Source: Pseudosporangium ferrugineum
Lineage (GTDB): Bacteria; Actinomycetota; Actinomycetes; Mycobacteriales; Micromonosporaceae
Length of the DNA: 64,000 nt
Assembly (NCBI RefSeq): GCF_003002065.1
Contig: NZ_PVZG01000001.1
Coordinates: 620,001-684,000, forward strand
Reading direction: 5' to 3'
Shown here: piece after piece, positions 16,592 to 25,744 of the stretch
How positions within the stretch are numbered: the first letter of the stretch is position 1
Layout: the number at the start of each line of letters is the position of its first letter
Translations under genes and position numbers: made by a program
Notes under the pieces: model-generated
What the model saw: the letters and a program-made list of their open reading frames with translations, nothing else
Databases searched by the model: none
Told to the model about the DNA's origin: nothing

Positions 16592-18223
16592 TCAGCGGCC
16601 CCGCTGGGCGCGGTAGCGCGCGATCAGGGTGCCGGTCGACGAGTCGGTGGCGGTCGCGGCGTCCGCCTCGCCGGTGAGCAGCGGGGCGAGCTGGTTGGCC
16701 ATGACCTTGCCGAGCTCGACGCCCCACTGGTCGAAGGAGTTGATCTCCCAGATCGTGCCCTGGGTGAAGGTGATGTGCTCGTACAGGGCGACGAGCTGGC
16801 CGAACGTGGACGGGGTGAGCTTCTCCGCCAGGATCGTCGTCGTCGGGTGGTTGCCGGGCATGACCTTGTGCGGCACGATCGCGGCCGCGACGCCCTCGGC
16901 CTCGATCTGCTCCGCCGTACGCCCGAACGCCAGCGCCCCGGTCTGCGCGAAGAAGTTGCTCATGAACAGGTCGTGCATCGCACCGGTGTCGTGGTTGGGC
17001 ACGCTGAAGCCGATGAAGTCCGCCGGGATGAGCTTGGTGCCCTGGTGGATGAGCTGGTAGAAGGCGTGCTGGCCGTTGGTGCCGGGCTCGCCCCAGAACA
17101 CCTCGCCGGTCTGGTAGCCGGCCGCCGAGCCATCCAGGCGCACGTGCTTGCCGTTGCTCTCCATGGTCAGCTGCTGCAGGTACGCCGCGAACCGGTGCAG
17201 ATACTGCGAGTACGGCAGCACGGCGTGCGACTGGGCGCCCAGGAACGTGTCGTACCAGACGTTGAGCAGGCCCAGCAGGGCCGGCACGTTGCGCTCCAGC
17301 GGCGTGGTGAGGAAGTGCTGGTCCACGGCATGGTAGCCGGCGAGCATCTCGCCGAAATGCTCCTTGCCGATCGCGATCATGACGGAGAGTCCGACCGCCG
17401 AGGGCAGCGAGTAGCGCCCGCCGACCCAGTCCCAGAACCCGAACATGTTCTCGGTGTCGATGCCGAAGTCGGCGACCCGCTGCGCGTTGGTGCTGACCGC
17501 GACGAAGTGCCGGGCCACCGCGGACCGGTCGCCGCCCAGCCCGGCGAGCAGCCAGTTGCGCGCCTCGGTCGCGTTGGTCAGCGTCTCCTGCGTGCCGAAG
17601 GTCTTGGACACGACCACGAACAGGGTGCTGGCGGGGTCGAGGTCGTGCGTCTTCGCGTACAGATCGGTGGGATCGATGTTGGAGACGAAACGGCATTCGA
17701 TCCCGGGCTCCGCGTACGCCTTGAGCGCCTCGTACGCCATCACCGGCCCGAGGTCGGAACCGCCGATGCCGATGTTGACCACCGTGCGGATGCGCTCGCC
17801 GGTCGCGCCGCGCCACTCGCCGGAGCGGACCTTGTCGCTGAACGCGCCCATCCGGTCGAGCACCTCGTGCACGTCGCGCACCACGTCCTGACCGTCGACG
17901 ACCAGGCTCGCGTCGCGCGGCAGCCGCAGCGCGGTGTGCAGGACCGCCCGGTCCTCGGTGACGTTGATGTGCTCACCCGCGAACATGGCCGCGGTGCGCT
18001 CGCGCAGCCCGGCCCGCTCGGCGAGCGCCACCAGCGCGCCGATGACCTCGTCGGTGACCAGGTTCTTGCTGTAGTCGACGTAGAGGTCCGCGACCTGCGC
18101 GGTGAGCCGCTCGCCGCGCCGCGGGTCGCTGTCGAACAGCTCGCGCAGGTGCACGCCCGCGAACTTCTCGGCGTGGCCCTGCACCGCCTGCCACTCGGCG
18201 CTGTCGGAAACGTGCTCGCTCAT
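16592..18223 (-). CDS. pgi: Glucose-6-phosphate isomerase
   Basis: A 543-aa phosphoglucose isomerase interconverting glucose-6-phosphate and fructose-6-phosphate in the cytoplasm, the full length for bacterial Pgi. Sugar-phosphate binding [11 protein letters not shown] (~150-160), the signature [20 protein letters not shown] with catalytic Glu and His, and the lysine-containing C-terminus ([12 protein letters not shown]) are all visible. ATG 18223 is set by a GGGAG site 6 bases upstream. The gene heads a short operon with the AlkZ-like gene. No pentose-phosphate genes are adjacent. Confidence 0.97.
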   Translation of the reverse strand: MSEHVSDSAEWQAVQGHAEKFAGVHLRELFDSDPRRGERLTAQVADLYVDYSKNLVTDEVIGALVALAERAGLRERTAAMFAGEHINVTEDRAVLHTALRLPRDASLVVDGQDVVRDVHEVLDRMGAFSDKVRSGEWRGATGERIRTVVNIGIGGSDLGPVMAYEALKAYAEPGIECRFVSNIDPTDLYAKTHDLDPASTLFVVVSKTFGTQETLTNATEARNWLLAGLGGDRSAVARHFVAVSTNAQRVADFGIDTENMFGFWDWVGGRYSLPSAVGLSVMIAIGKEHFGEMLAGYHAVDQHFLTTPLERNVPALLGLLNVWYDTFLGAQSHAVLPYSQYLHRFAAYLQQLTMESNGKHVRLDGSAAGYQTGEVFWGEPGTNGQHAFYQLIHQGTKLIPADFIGFSVPNHDTGAMHDLFMSNFFAQTGALAFGRTAEQIEAEGVAAAIVPHKVMPGNHPTTTILAEKLTPSTFGQLVALYEHITFTQGTIWEINSFDQWGVELGKVMANQLAPLLTGEADAATATDSSTGTLIARYRAQRGR

Positions 18224-18251
18224 GGAAACTCCCGCCTGAACCGAACTATCG

Positions 18252-18266
18252 GTGCCATCGTGGCAC
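18252..18266. promoter_or_regulatory. Short palindrome between pgi and the alcohol dehydrogenase gene
   Basis: GTGCCA-TCG-TGGCAC is a perfect 6-bp inverted repeat with a 3-base centre, 29 bases upstream of the pgi start in the divergent pgi/dehydrogenase gap (18224-18350). An operator is plausible; no clear promoter hexamers accompany it. Confidence 0.3.
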
Positions 18267-18350
18267 GGATACCCCCTGCCCGCCGTGAATCGCCGGGCGC
18301 GAAACCGGTCACAGGGAGAGAACGGCGCGGCGGGGCGGAAGGATGAGGGG

Positions 18351-19358
18351 ATGCGCGCATTCGTCGTCACCGGCCCCGGCACCGCGGGCGTCGAGCAGGT
18401 CGAGGAACCGGTCGCCGGGCCGGGCGAGGTGGTCGTGGCCGTCGAACGGGCCGGGGTCTGCGGCACGGACGCCGAGTTCTACTCCGGGCACATGACGTAC
18501 CTGCACACCGGGCAGGCGGCGTACCCGGTGCGGATCGGGCACGAGTGGTGCGGCACGGTCACGGCGGTCGGCGCCGGCGTCGACCCGGCGTGGCGCGGGC
18601 GGCGGGTCACCGGCGACACGATGCTCGGCTGCGGGCGCTGCCGGCGGTGCCGCGGCGGGCGCCAGCATCTCTGCGCCGACCGGTACGAGATCGGCATCCG
18701 CAACGGGTGGCCGGGGGCGCTGGCGGAGCGGCTGCCCGTACCCGAGAAGGCCCTGGTGCCGTTGCCCGGCTCGGTGGACGCGACGCTGGGTGCGCTGGTC
18801 GAGCCGGGTGCGAACGCGCTGCGGGCGGTCCGCGCTGCCGAACTCTCCCGCGGCGACCGCCTCCTGGTCGCCGGGCCGGGCACGATCGGGCTGCTGACCG
18901 CGCTGATCGCCGCCGCCCAGGGCGCCGAGGTCCACGTCCTGGGCGAGACCACCGACTTCGCCCGGCGGGTGGGCGTCGAGCGGGCCTGGACCGCCGCCGA
19001 CGTGCCCGGCCTGCGCTGGGACGCGGTCATCGACGCGTCCAACGGCAGCGGGATCCCGGCGCGGGCCGTGGAGCTGGTCGAGCCCGGCGGCCGGGTGGTG
19101 TTCATCGGCCTCGCCGCCCGGCCGAGCCCGGTCGACACCCGCGAGCTGGTCCTCAAGGACGTGACCGCGGTGGGCGTGCTCAGCGGTTCGGGCGCCCTGG
19201 CGGGCACGGCCGGACTGTACGCGTCCGGGGCGGTCGACCCCCGCCCGCTGGTCGCGGCCACCGTCGCGCTGGCCGACGCGGGCGCGGTGCTGGCCGGCGA
19301 GCGGCGCCCGGAGTGGGGCCCGGCCCCGAAGATCCACATCGACCCGTCCCGCGGGTGA
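18351..19358 (+). CDS. Zinc-binding alcohol dehydrogenase family protein (MDR)
   Basis: A 335-aa medium-chain dehydrogenase. Catalytic zinc ligands are in [10 protein letters not shown] (Cys) and GHEWCG (His-Glu). The structural zinc loop has four cysteines in [16 protein letters not shown]. The nucleotide-binding region is [22 protein letters not shown]. Its arrangement resembles threonine/glucose/polyol dehydrogenases that oxidise sugars or sugar alcohols. ATG 18351 follows a purine-rich GGATGAGGGG. It is divergent from pgi and convergent with the GGDEF-EAL gene, whose stop is one base away. Substrate unknown. Confidence 0.88.
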   Translation: MRAFVVTGPGTAGVEQVEEPVAGPGEVVVAVERAGVCGTDAEFYSGHMTYLHTGQAAYPVRIGHEWCGTVTAVGAGVDPAWRGRRVTGDTMLGCGRCRRCRGGRQHLCADRYEIGIRNGWPGALAERLPVPEKALVPLPGSVDATLGALVEPGANALRAVRAAELSRGDRLLVAGPGTIGLLTALIAAAQGAEVHVLGETTDFARRVGVERAWTAADVPGLRWDAVIDASNGSGIPARAVELVEPGGRVVFIGLAARPSPVDTRELVLKDVTAVGVLSGSGALAGTAGLYASGAVDPRPLVAATVALADAGAVLAGERRPEWGPAPKIHIDPSRG

Positions 19359-19359
19359 C

Positions 19360-21468
19360 TCAGCCGGCGGCCGCCGCGATGCCGCCGGTGAGGACGCGGG
19401 TGGCCTGGGCGGGCGGCAGCGGCCGGGAGAGGTAGAAGCCCTGGGCGAAGTCGCAGCGCAGCTCGCGCAGGACCGACAGCTGCGCCGCGTCCTCGATGCC
19501 CTCGGCGACCGTGGCCATGCCGAGGCTGCGGCCCAGCCGGACGATGGTGCGGACCAGGGCCTCGTCGCGGTCGTCGCCGCCGAGCCGGTCCACGAACGAG
19601 CGGTCGATCTTCAGGATGTCCAGCGGGAAGCGGCGCAGGTACGCCAGCGAGGAGTAGCCCGTACCGAAGTCGTCCATGGCCAGGGTGACCCCCAGGGCCC
19701 GGAGCCGTTGCAGCTGGGCGAGGTTCTCGTCGGTGTCGGTGAGCAGCACGCTCTCGGTCATCTCCAGGCAGAGCTGGTCCGCCGGCAGGCCGCTCTCGGC
19801 GAGCACCTCGGCGACCGTCGCGGCGAGGTCGGTCAGCTCGAACTGGCGGACCGACACGTTGACCGCCATCTTGAGCCGCCGGGTCGTCCCCGCACCCCAG
19901 GCGACCGCCTGGCGGCACGCCTCGGCCAGCACCCACCGGCCCAGCGGCACGATCAGGCCGGTGGCCTCGGCGGTGCCGATGAAGTCGAGCGGCGGCACCG
20001 TGCCGCGGGCCGGGTGGTGCCAGCGGACCAGCGCCTCGAAGCCGGTGATCTCCCCGGTCCGCAGGTCGACGGTCGGCTGGTAGTGCAGGGCCAGCTCGTC
20101 GCGGGCCAGCGCGGCCCGCAGGTCCGCCTCCAGCTCCAGGCGGCTCACCAGCCCGGCCAGCATCGCCGGGTCGTACGCGGCCAGCCCGTCGCCGCCGCCC
20201 GACTTCGCCCGGTACATGGCCAGGTCGGCGTTGCGCAGCAGGTGCTCGACGTCCGCGGCGTCCGACGCGCAGGCCAGGCCGATACTCACGGCGACGTGCA
20301 GCTCCCGGCCGCCGGCGCAGAACGGCTCCCTCAGCGCGGCGGCGATGCGGCCCGCCACCGCCTCCGCGTCGGCCCGCGCGGTCACCGACTCCACGATCAC
20401 GCCGAACTCGTCGCCGCCGAAGCGGGCCACCGTGTCGCCCTCGCGGACCGCGGCGCGCAGCCGCTCGGCCACGTCGAGCAGCAGCCGGTCGCCGGCGGCA
20501 TGGCCGAGGCTGTCGTTGACCTCCTTGAAGCCGTCGAGGTCGAGGAAGAGGATCGCGACGTCGTCCGGGCCCGCGCCGCGGCCGAGCGCCCCGGCCAGCC
20601 GCTCCCGGAACAGGGCCCGGCTGGGCAGCCCGGTCAGCGCGTCGTGGTACGCCTCGTGCACCAGCCGGTCCTGCAGTTCCCGGGCGTCGTGCACGTCGCG
20701 TGTGTTGAGCACCAGGCCCGCCACCGCCGGGTCGCCGAGCAGGTTGGTGATGGTCATCTCGGCGTACCGCACCCGGCCGTCGCGGTGGGGCATCGGCACC
20801 TCGAGGACCGTGACGGTCTCCGGCCCGGCGACGACGGCGTCGATGGCCGCCGCGATGCGCGGGCCCGACCGGGGTCCGGCGATGTCGACGAGCCGGCGTC
20901 CGAGCAGCCCGCGGGCCGGCCAGCCGAAGATCCGCTCGACGGACTCGCTCTGGTAGCGCATGGTCGAGTCGGCGTCGATGACGGCGACCGCCTCCGAGCT
21001 GCGCTGCACCAGCGCCCGGAACCTCGCCTCGCTGGTCCGCAGCTCGGCGGTGCGCGCCGCCACCCGCGACTCCAGCACGCGGGTGAGGCGCCGGGTCTCG
21101 TGCAGGGTGAGCAGTTGCCGCGCCACGAGGAGCAGGACCAGCGCGCTGCCGCACCAGGTGGCGAAGACGCTGGTCCGGCCGGTGACCGCGGCGGCCACGG
21201 CGGCGCAGGCCAGGGCGGCGGACACGGCCACGTACGGCGCCAGCACCGCGAACCACTGCCGGACCGGCGGCGAGGGCGCACCGGCCGGGAGGCAGGCGGC
21301 GAGGAAGAGCAGCGCGAACGCGAGGAACCAGCCGGTGGCCAGCGCGCCGCCCGAGTCGTACGTCCGCCGCACCAGCGGGTCGAACGCCACGATCCAGCCG
21401 ACCAGCACCAGCGAGCAGACGACCATCGCGGCGTCGGCGAGGCGGACCGCGCGACGGGTGCCGGCCAT
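19360..21468 (-). CDS. Membrane-bound PAS-GGDEF-EAL cyclic di-GMP protein
   Basis: A 702-aa bifunctional signalling protein. About four hydrophobic helices (~10-125) form a membrane sensor, a short coiled segment follows, then PAS (~145-265), GGDEF (~270-435) and EAL (~445-695). The cyclase signature is intact (RFGGDEFGV), and the phosphodiesterase has FEALVRW, NVSVRQFE, MDDFGTGYSSL and the late VAEGIED. Both activities are therefore possible; which dominates cannot be told. A GGGAGG-type site precedes the ATG. It faces the TetR gene, and a perfect palindrome lies in between. Cyclic di-GMP controls development and polysaccharide production in actinomycetes. Confidence 0.95.
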   Translation of the reverse strand: MAGTRRAVRLADAAMVVCSLVLVGWIVAFDPLVRRTYDSGGALATGWFLAFALLFLAACLPAGAPSPPVRQWFAVLAPYVAVSAALACAAVAAAVTGRTSVFATWCGSALVLLLVARQLLTLHETRRLTRVLESRVAARTAELRTSEARFRALVQRSSEAVAVIDADSTMRYQSESVERIFGWPARGLLGRRLVDIAGPRSGPRIAAAIDAVVAGPETVTVLEVPMPHRDGRVRYAEMTITNLLGDPAVAGLVLNTRDVHDARELQDRLVHEAYHDALTGLPSRALFRERLAGALGRGAGPDDVAILFLDLDGFKEVNDSLGHAAGDRLLLDVAERLRAAVREGDTVARFGGDEFGVIVESVTARADAEAVAGRIAAALREPFCAGGRELHVAVSIGLACASDAADVEHLLRNADLAMYRAKSGGGDGLAAYDPAMLAGLVSRLELEADLRAALARDELALHYQPTVDLRTGEITGFEALVRWHHPARGTVPPLDFIGTAEATGLIVPLGRWVLAEACRQAVAWGAGTTRRLKMAVNVSVRQFELTDLAATVAEVLAESGLPADQLCLEMTESVLLTDTDENLAQLQRLRALGVTLAMDDFGTGYSSLAYLRRFPLDILKIDRSFVDRLGGDDRDEALVRTIVRLGRSLGMATVAEGIEDAAQLSVLRELRCDFAQGFYLSRPLPPAQATRVLTGGIAAAAG

Positions 21469-21517
21469 CCTGCGCCTCCCCCTCCCGCGGTCCGTCGAGT
21501 CTCCCCGTACGCCTTGA

Positions 21518-21533
21518 GATCGGGCGCCCGATC
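21518..21533. promoter_or_regulatory. 16-bp perfect palindrome in the TetR/GGDEF-EAL intergenic region
   Basis: GATCGGGCGCCCGATC is perfectly self-complementary. It lies 46 bases upstream of the TetR start and 49 upstream of the GGDEF-EAL start. That position and length fit a TetR-type operator that could control both divergent genes. Confidence 0.45.
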
Positions 21534-21539
21534 GGCGAC

Positions 21540-21571
21540 TTGAGGAATCCGCCGCCCGTTACCGCTAGATT
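21540..21571 (+). promoter_or_regulatory. Probable promoter of the TetR gene
   Basis: A -10-like TAGATT (21566-21571) and a possible -35 TTGAGG (21540-21545, 20-base spacing, long) lie just before the gene. The TAGATT would place the transcript start at or next to the ATG at 21580. No Shine-Dalgarno is present, so a leaderless mRNA is likely. Confidence 0.4.
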
Positions 21572-21579
21572 TGTCCCGG

Positions 21580-22140
21580 ATGAGCCTCCGACCGTCGCGG
21601 GCCGACGCCCGCCGCAACCGCGACCGGCTGCTCGGCGTGGCGGTCGAGGCCCTCTCCACCGGCGGCCCCGGCGTGCCGCTCGAGACGATCGCCCGGACCG
21701 CCGGCGCCGGCATCGGCACCCTCTACCGGCACTTCCCCACCCGGGAGGCGCTGGTCGACGCGGCCTACCGCAGCGAGCTCGACCGCCTGTGCGCGTCCGC
21801 GCCGGACCTGCTGCGCGCGCTCGCGCCCGAGGCCGCCCTGCGCGCCTGGATGGGCCGGTTCGCCGACTACACGGCCACCAGACCGGGCATGTCCGACGCC
21901 CTGCGGATGGTCATCGCCTCCGGCGGCCCCGCGTACGCCCTCAGCCGCGACCTGCTGCTCGCGGCCCTCACCCCGTTGCTGGCGGCGGGCGCCGCGGCGG
22001 GCACCCTGCGCGACGACGTGCCGGTGCTGGACGTGCTGACCGGGCTCAGCGGGATCACCCTCGCCGCGGGCGGGCCGGACGGCCGGGAGCGGGCCGGGCG
22101 CCTGCTCGACCTGCTCCTGGACGGGCTGCGCCCGCGCTGA
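21580..22140 (+). CDS. TetR/AcrR family transcriptional regulator
   Basis: A 186-aa TetR-type repressor. The N-terminal helix-turn-helix reads LETIARTAGAGIGTLYRHFPTREALV (~30-55), a strong family match. The C-terminal ligand-binding part is helical, with a C-terminal domain of the kind seen in the SCO4008/RutR-like group. ATG 21580 is chosen; a TTG at 21571 is in frame but overlaps the probable -10. The likely operator is the palindrome upstream. Ligand and targets are unknown, with the divergent GGDEF-EAL gene as a candidate target. Confidence 0.92.
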   Translation: MSLRPSRADARRNRDRLLGVAVEALSTGGPGVPLETIARTAGAGIGTLYRHFPTREALVDAAYRSELDRLCASAPDLLRALAPEAALRAWMGRFADYTATRPGMSDALRMVIASGGPAYALSRDLLLAALTPLLAAGAAAGTLRDDVPVLDVLTGLSGITLAAGGPDGRERAGRLLDLLLDGLRPR

Positions 22141-22162
22141 GACCCCAGGTCCCCGCTCCGCC

Positions 22163-23041
22163 TCAGGTGTCCAGCCGCCGGAATCCCGGGCCGCCGTGGT
22201 CCTCCGGGCGGTCGATCAGCGCGGCCAGGGCGGCCGGCGGGAGGCGGTCGACGCGGTCCGCGGTGCCCTCCTCAAGGATCGCGCGGTAGGCGAGAGACGC
22301 CGCCCGCAGCGCCGCCAGCACGGCCGCGAGGGGGTGCAGCACGAGGCGGACCCCCAGCCGCGCCAGTTCGGCGTCGCCCGGCCACGGTTCCCCGGCGCCG
22401 GTCTCGGCGCGGCTCAGCACCAGGGGCACGCCGGGCAGCCCGGCCCGTAGCCGGCCCAGCTCGCCCGGCCGCACGCCGGACACCAGGACCGCGTCCGCGC
22501 CGGCCCGGGCGTACAGGCGGCACCGCTCGATCGTGGTGGCGAGGTCGTCACCGGTGGCCTCCGCGACGACGGCCACCTCGGGTGCCCGCGTGGCCAGGGC
22601 CCTGATCCGCAGGACGGCCGGGGTCGCGTTCCCGCCGTCGCCGAGGACGATGCCGCCGACGCCGGCCCGGTGGTAGGCGAGGGCGGTCCAGACGGCGTGG
22701 TCCGGCGTACCGAATCCGGCGTCCGCGTCGGCGAGCAGCGGCACGCCGCCCACGGCCGGGGCGAGCACCGCGGCCCGGTCGGCGAACTCGGCCGGTCCCG
22801 GCGCGGCAGCGCGGGCCGTGGGCGGCGTGGCGGTCCGGGCCGTACCCGGGGGCACGGCGGTGCCGGCCGCGCCCGGGGGCACGGCGCGGGACAGCATCGT
22901 GGCCGCGATCGCCGCCCCGGCCAGGTGGACCGCGCGGTGCCCGGCCCGGACGGCGAGCGCGGCGGTGGCCGGGTCGTGGACCCCCGGCACGTGGGTCACG
23001 TGGTCGGCGGCGAGCAGGGCCCGCACCCCGGCGGCGGTCAC
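22163..23041 (-). CDS. Isocitrate lyase/PEP mutase-family protein, catalytic loop missing
   Basis: A 292-aa protein related to 2-methylisocitrate lyase and PEP mutase. Fold signatures are clear: VPGVHDPATAALAVRAGH near the start and LLADADAGFG (metal-binding Asp residues) in the middle, then HRAGVGGIVLGDGG. The mobile loop that normally carries the KKCGH catalytic cysteine just after this strand is absent, with the chain running directly into TPAVLRIRAL. A Pro/Ala/Thr-rich insertion of ~35 residues precedes the metal-site strand. GTG 23041 is chosen with GAGGGA upstream. The protein is probably not a normal lyase; it may bind a ligand or have altered chemistry. Confidence 0.7.
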   Translation of the reverse strand: MTAAGVRALLAADHVTHVPGVHDPATAALAVRAGHRAVHLAGAAIAATMLSRAVPPGAAGTAVPPGTARTATPPTARAAAPGPAEFADRAAVLAPAVGGVPLLADADAGFGTPDHAVWTALAYHRAGVGGIVLGDGGNATPAVLRIRALATRAPEVAVVAEATGDDLATTIERCRLYARAGADAVLVSGVRPGELGRLRAGLPGVPLVLSRAETGAGEPWPGDAELARLGVRLVLHPLAAVLAALRAASLAYRAILEEGTADRVDRLPPAALAALIDRPEDHGGPGFRRLDT

Positions 23042-23198
23042 GGGCGGCGTCCCTCGGTGGCGGTCATGCCGTCGATCATGGCAAAGCCATCGGCGCATCG
23101 CGATCCACCGATCAGGGCGGCCTTGTAGCAGCGGCCGGGGTCCCGCACATGTACGTCCCGGGTGCGCCTGGAGCACCCGGAACCGGCGGGAGCAGCTG

Positions 23199-24323
23199 AT
23201 GGCATTGGCCACCGAGGTACGCGTACGGCGCACGACCCGGCTCTACGCGCTCGACGGCCTGCGCCTGATCTGCGCGCTGGCCGTCGCCGGTTACCACTTC
23301 GGCGACTCCTGGCGGCTGGACGGGGTGCACCCGCCGGCCCACTTCCTGCCGCACGCCGCTCCGGTGCTGATCTACGGGTTCCTCGGCGTCGAGGTGTTCT
23401 TCCTGATCAGCGGGTTCGTCATCGGCATGAGCGGGTGGGGCAGCACGGTCCGCGGGTTCGTGGCCTCGCGCGCCGCCCGGCTGTATCCCGCGTTCTGGGC
23501 CGGGGTGCTCCTCACCGCGCTGGTGCTCAACGTGCTGCCGATCACCGGCGGGCTGCCCGTGACCGGCGTACCGGGGCCGGGCGAGGTGGCCGTCAATCTG
23601 ACCATGCTGGCCGAGCCGCTGCGGACGCCGCTGGTCGACACCGTGTACTGGACGCTCTGGGTGGAGCTGCGGTTCTACCTGATCTTCGCCTGCCTGGTCG
23701 GCGCCGGGCTGACCGAACGGCGGGTGCGGGTCTTCGGTACGGCGTGGCTGGCCGCGGCCGTGGTGCTCCCCGCCTTCCCGCGCGGGTTCCTGCACGAGGT
23801 CGTCATGCCGGACTTCGCCCCGTACTTCATCGCCGGCCTCACGATGTACCTGCTGCGCCGCTCCCCCGCCGACCGCTGGTCGTGGGCGCTGCTCGCCGGG
23901 TGCTGGCTGGTCAGCCTCCAGCGCGTGTACGTGCGCGCCCTCGACCTCAAGCCCGGCTTCGCCGTACCCGTCTGGCCGGCGTTCGTGCTGCTCTGCGTCG
24001 CGTACGCGATCCTGCTCGGCATCGCCCTCGGGGCGACCGACCGGCTCCGCCTGCGCTGGCTCGCCACCGCCGGCGCCCTCACCTACCCGTTCTACCTGCT
24101 GCACCAGCGGATCGGATACAGCCTCATCCGCACCGCGCACGCCGCCACCGGCCTGCCCGCGCCGGTCCTCATCGCCGGCGCGGTGGCGCTGCTGCTCGCC
24201 CTGGCCTGGCTGGTGCACCGCCTGGTCGAACGCCCGCTCGCCCCGTTGCTCCGGAGATCTATTCTCGGCGGCCGGAACAAAGATGTAGCAGGCGGTGGGG
24301 TGCCGGACATGGGCAGGTCATGA
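23199..24323 (+). CDS. Acyltransferase family membrane protein (Acyl_transf_3/OafA-like)
   Basis: A 374-aa integral membrane O-acyltransferase. It has about ten hydrophobic helices, the N-terminal LDGLRLICALAVAGYHF (with the family's R and H), FFLISGFVIG, and W-x-L-W-V-E-L-R-F-Y (~155) that is typical of OafA/NolL-like enzymes. Such proteins add acetyl or acyl groups to cell-surface sugars or to lipids and antibiotics. GGGAG precedes the ATG. The stop overlaps the sigma factor start (ATGA), so it is the first gene of a three-gene operon. Confidence 0.88.
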   Translation: MALATEVRVRRTTRLYALDGLRLICALAVAGYHFGDSWRLDGVHPPAHFLPHAAPVLIYGFLGVEVFFLISGFVIGMSGWGSTVRGFVASRAARLYPAFWAGVLLTALVLNVLPITGGLPVTGVPGPGEVAVNLTMLAEPLRTPLVDTVYWTLWVELRFYLIFACLVGAGLTERRVRVFGTAWLAAAVVLPAFPRGFLHEVVMPDFAPYFIAGLTMYLLRRSPADRWSWALLAGCWLVSLQRVYVRALDLKPGFAVPVWPAFVLLCVAYAILLGIALGATDRLRLRWLATAGALTYPFYLLHQRIGYSLIRTAHAATGLPAPVLIAGAVALLLALAWLVHRLVERPLAPLLRRSILGGRNKDVAGGGVPDMGRS

Positions 24324-24892
24324 ACCGAAGTACGCCGGATCCCGAGGCCGTGTTCCGCGAGCTGTACCAGGCGACGTACGACGACCTGCTGCTCTTCGCC
24401 GAGCGCCGGATCCACCCGGCGCTCGCCGACGACGTGGTGGCGGAGACGTTCCTGACCGCGTGGCGGCGCCTCGGGGACGTGCCCGCGCCGCTCGACGAGG
24501 CGCGGGCCTGGCTCTTCGGCGTAGCGCACAACGTGCTGCGCAACCGGCACCGCAGCGAGAACCGGCACCAGGGCCTGGTGCTGCGCATCCTGCGGGAGCC
24601 GGACGCGGTGAGCGGGGCCGAGGCCGAGGGCGTGGCCGCCCGGGTCGACCTCGTCCGGGCCTGGCAGCGCCTGTCCCCCGACGAGCAGCAGGCCATCACG
24701 CTCACCGCCTTCGAGGGCCTCACCGGCGCCCAGGCCGGCAGGGTCCTCGGCATCTCCCGCCCCGCGTTCAGCCTCCGGCTGCTGCGCGCCCGGCGACGGC
24801 TCCGCCGCCACCTGCGGTCACCGCACGAGGCCGTCGCCCTGAACCGCCCACCCCACCCCGGCACCACCACCGAGATCGGAACGTCAGCATGA
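24320..24892 (+). CDS. ECF-type RNA polymerase sigma factor
   Basis: A 190-aa extracytoplasmic-function sigma-70. Region 2 is seen in ELYQATYDDLLLFAERR and the DVVAETFLTAWRRL helix (~40-53), and region 4 in LSPDEQQAITLTAFEGLTG and AGRVLGISRPAFSLRLLRAR. The tail (residues ~165-190) is Pro/Thr-rich. It overlaps both neighbours by ATGA. The gene after it has one membrane segment, which would fit an anti-sigma factor without the zinc motif, although that role is only inferred from position. Confidence 0.92.
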   Translation: MNRSTPDPEAVFRELYQATYDDLLLFAERRIHPALADDVVAETFLTAWRRLGDVPAPLDEARAWLFGVAHNVLRNRHRSENRHQGLVLRILREPDAVSGAEAEGVAARVDLVRAWQRLSPDEQQAITLTAFEGLTGAQAGRVLGISRPAFSLRLLRARRRLRRHLRSPHEAVALNRPPHPGTTTEIGTSA

Positions 24893-25683
24893 ACCTCGAC
24901 CAAGCGCTCCGGGACGCCGCCGAGCCGGTGCCGCCCCGCGTCGGACAGCCGCCCGCCCGCCGGCTGCTCGAGAGCATCGTCACCTCGCCGGTCCCGCCCC
25001 CGGCCGCCCGCACCGACGGCCTGTCCCCGCGGGCCGTACGGCGCACCCGCCGGACCGTGCTCGCGGTCCTCGCCGCCGGGGTCGCCGCCGCGGCCGCTTT
25101 CCTCGTGCCGAACCTGGGTGCCGGGGCCGCGTACGCGTCCTGGACGCCCCGGCCGGCCCCGCTCCCGGCCGCCGACCGCGCCGACCTCGGCGACCGCTGC
25201 GCGGCCCAGGTCCGCGCGACGTTCCAGGGCGTCGACGGCGCCCCGTCGATCGTCCACGGGGAGAAGCGCGGCGACTACGCGTACGTGAGTGTCGTGACCC
25301 CGGCGTGGACCGCGACGTGTTTCCGCGACCGCGACGGCGCGGTCCGCCAGGCGAGCATCATGATGGCCCCGGTCGGCGCCGCGACGCTGGGCGGCGCGGG
25401 CGTGGAGATGCAGTCGTGGGCGCAGCTGCGCACCGGGGAGGGCCTCTGCCGGCTGATGACCGGGCACGTCGGTGCCCAGGTCACCGGGGTGGAGATCACG
25501 GTGCCGGAGGGCCGGGGCGGGCCGCGGGTCGTGCAGGCCACCGTCGAGGACGGCTACTTCCTGGCCTGGTACCCGGAGAAGGGGCAGGGCCACGGGACCA
25601 CCGTGACGCTGCGCCTCGCCGACGGTCGTACGGTCGAGGGCCTGTCCGCGAAGGACCTCCACGACGCACCCGTCACGGACTGA
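24889..25683 (+). CDS. Single-pass membrane protein, possible anti-sigma factor
   Basis: A 264-aa protein unknown to me by family. A short cytoplasmic N-terminus (~1-50) is followed by RRT-rich basic residues, one membrane helix (TVLAVLAAGVAAAAAFLVP, ~57-75) and an extracellular domain of ~185 residues with three cysteines, repeated beta strands and ending near TVEGLSAKDLHDAP. It begins inside the sigma-factor stop (ATGA). Position and topology suggest it regulates the sigma factor by cell-envelope sensing. There is no H-x3-C-x2-C anti-sigma motif. A strong hairpin follows the gene. Confidence 0.65.
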   Translation: MNLDQALRDAAEPVPPRVGQPPARRLLESIVTSPVPPPAARTDGLSPRAVRRTRRTVLAVLAAGVAAAAAFLVPNLGAGAAYASWTPRPAPLPAADRADLGDRCAAQVRATFQGVDGAPSIVHGEKRGDYAYVSVVTPAWTATCFRDRDGAVRQASIMMAPVGAATLGGAGVEMQSWAQLRTGEGLCRLMTGHVGAQVTGVEITVPEGRGGPRVVQATVEDGYFLAWYPEKGQGHGTTVTLRLADGRTVEGLSAKDLHDAPVTD

Positions 25684-25695
25684 AACAGAACACGG

Positions 25696-25731
25696 CACGA
25701 GCCGCCCGGCAGGCCCGCCGGGCGGCTCGTG
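25696..25731. terminator. Strong hairpin between convergent genes (bidirectional terminator)
   Basis: A perfect 15-bp stem (CACGAGCCGCCCGGC at 25696-25710 pairs with 25717-25731) encloses a 6-base loop. It lies 12 bases after the stop of the membrane protein and 13 before the stop of the convergent GH26 gene, so it probably ends both transcripts. Confidence 0.75.
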
Positions 25732-25744
25732 AGTCCGAAGAGGA

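Noticed and set aside
15053..18346. 1097-aa plus-strand ORF
   Set aside because: It is antisense to the LuxR regulator, AlkZ-like and pgi genes; such long shadows are normal in very GC-rich DNA and the translation is compositionally biased with no domain.
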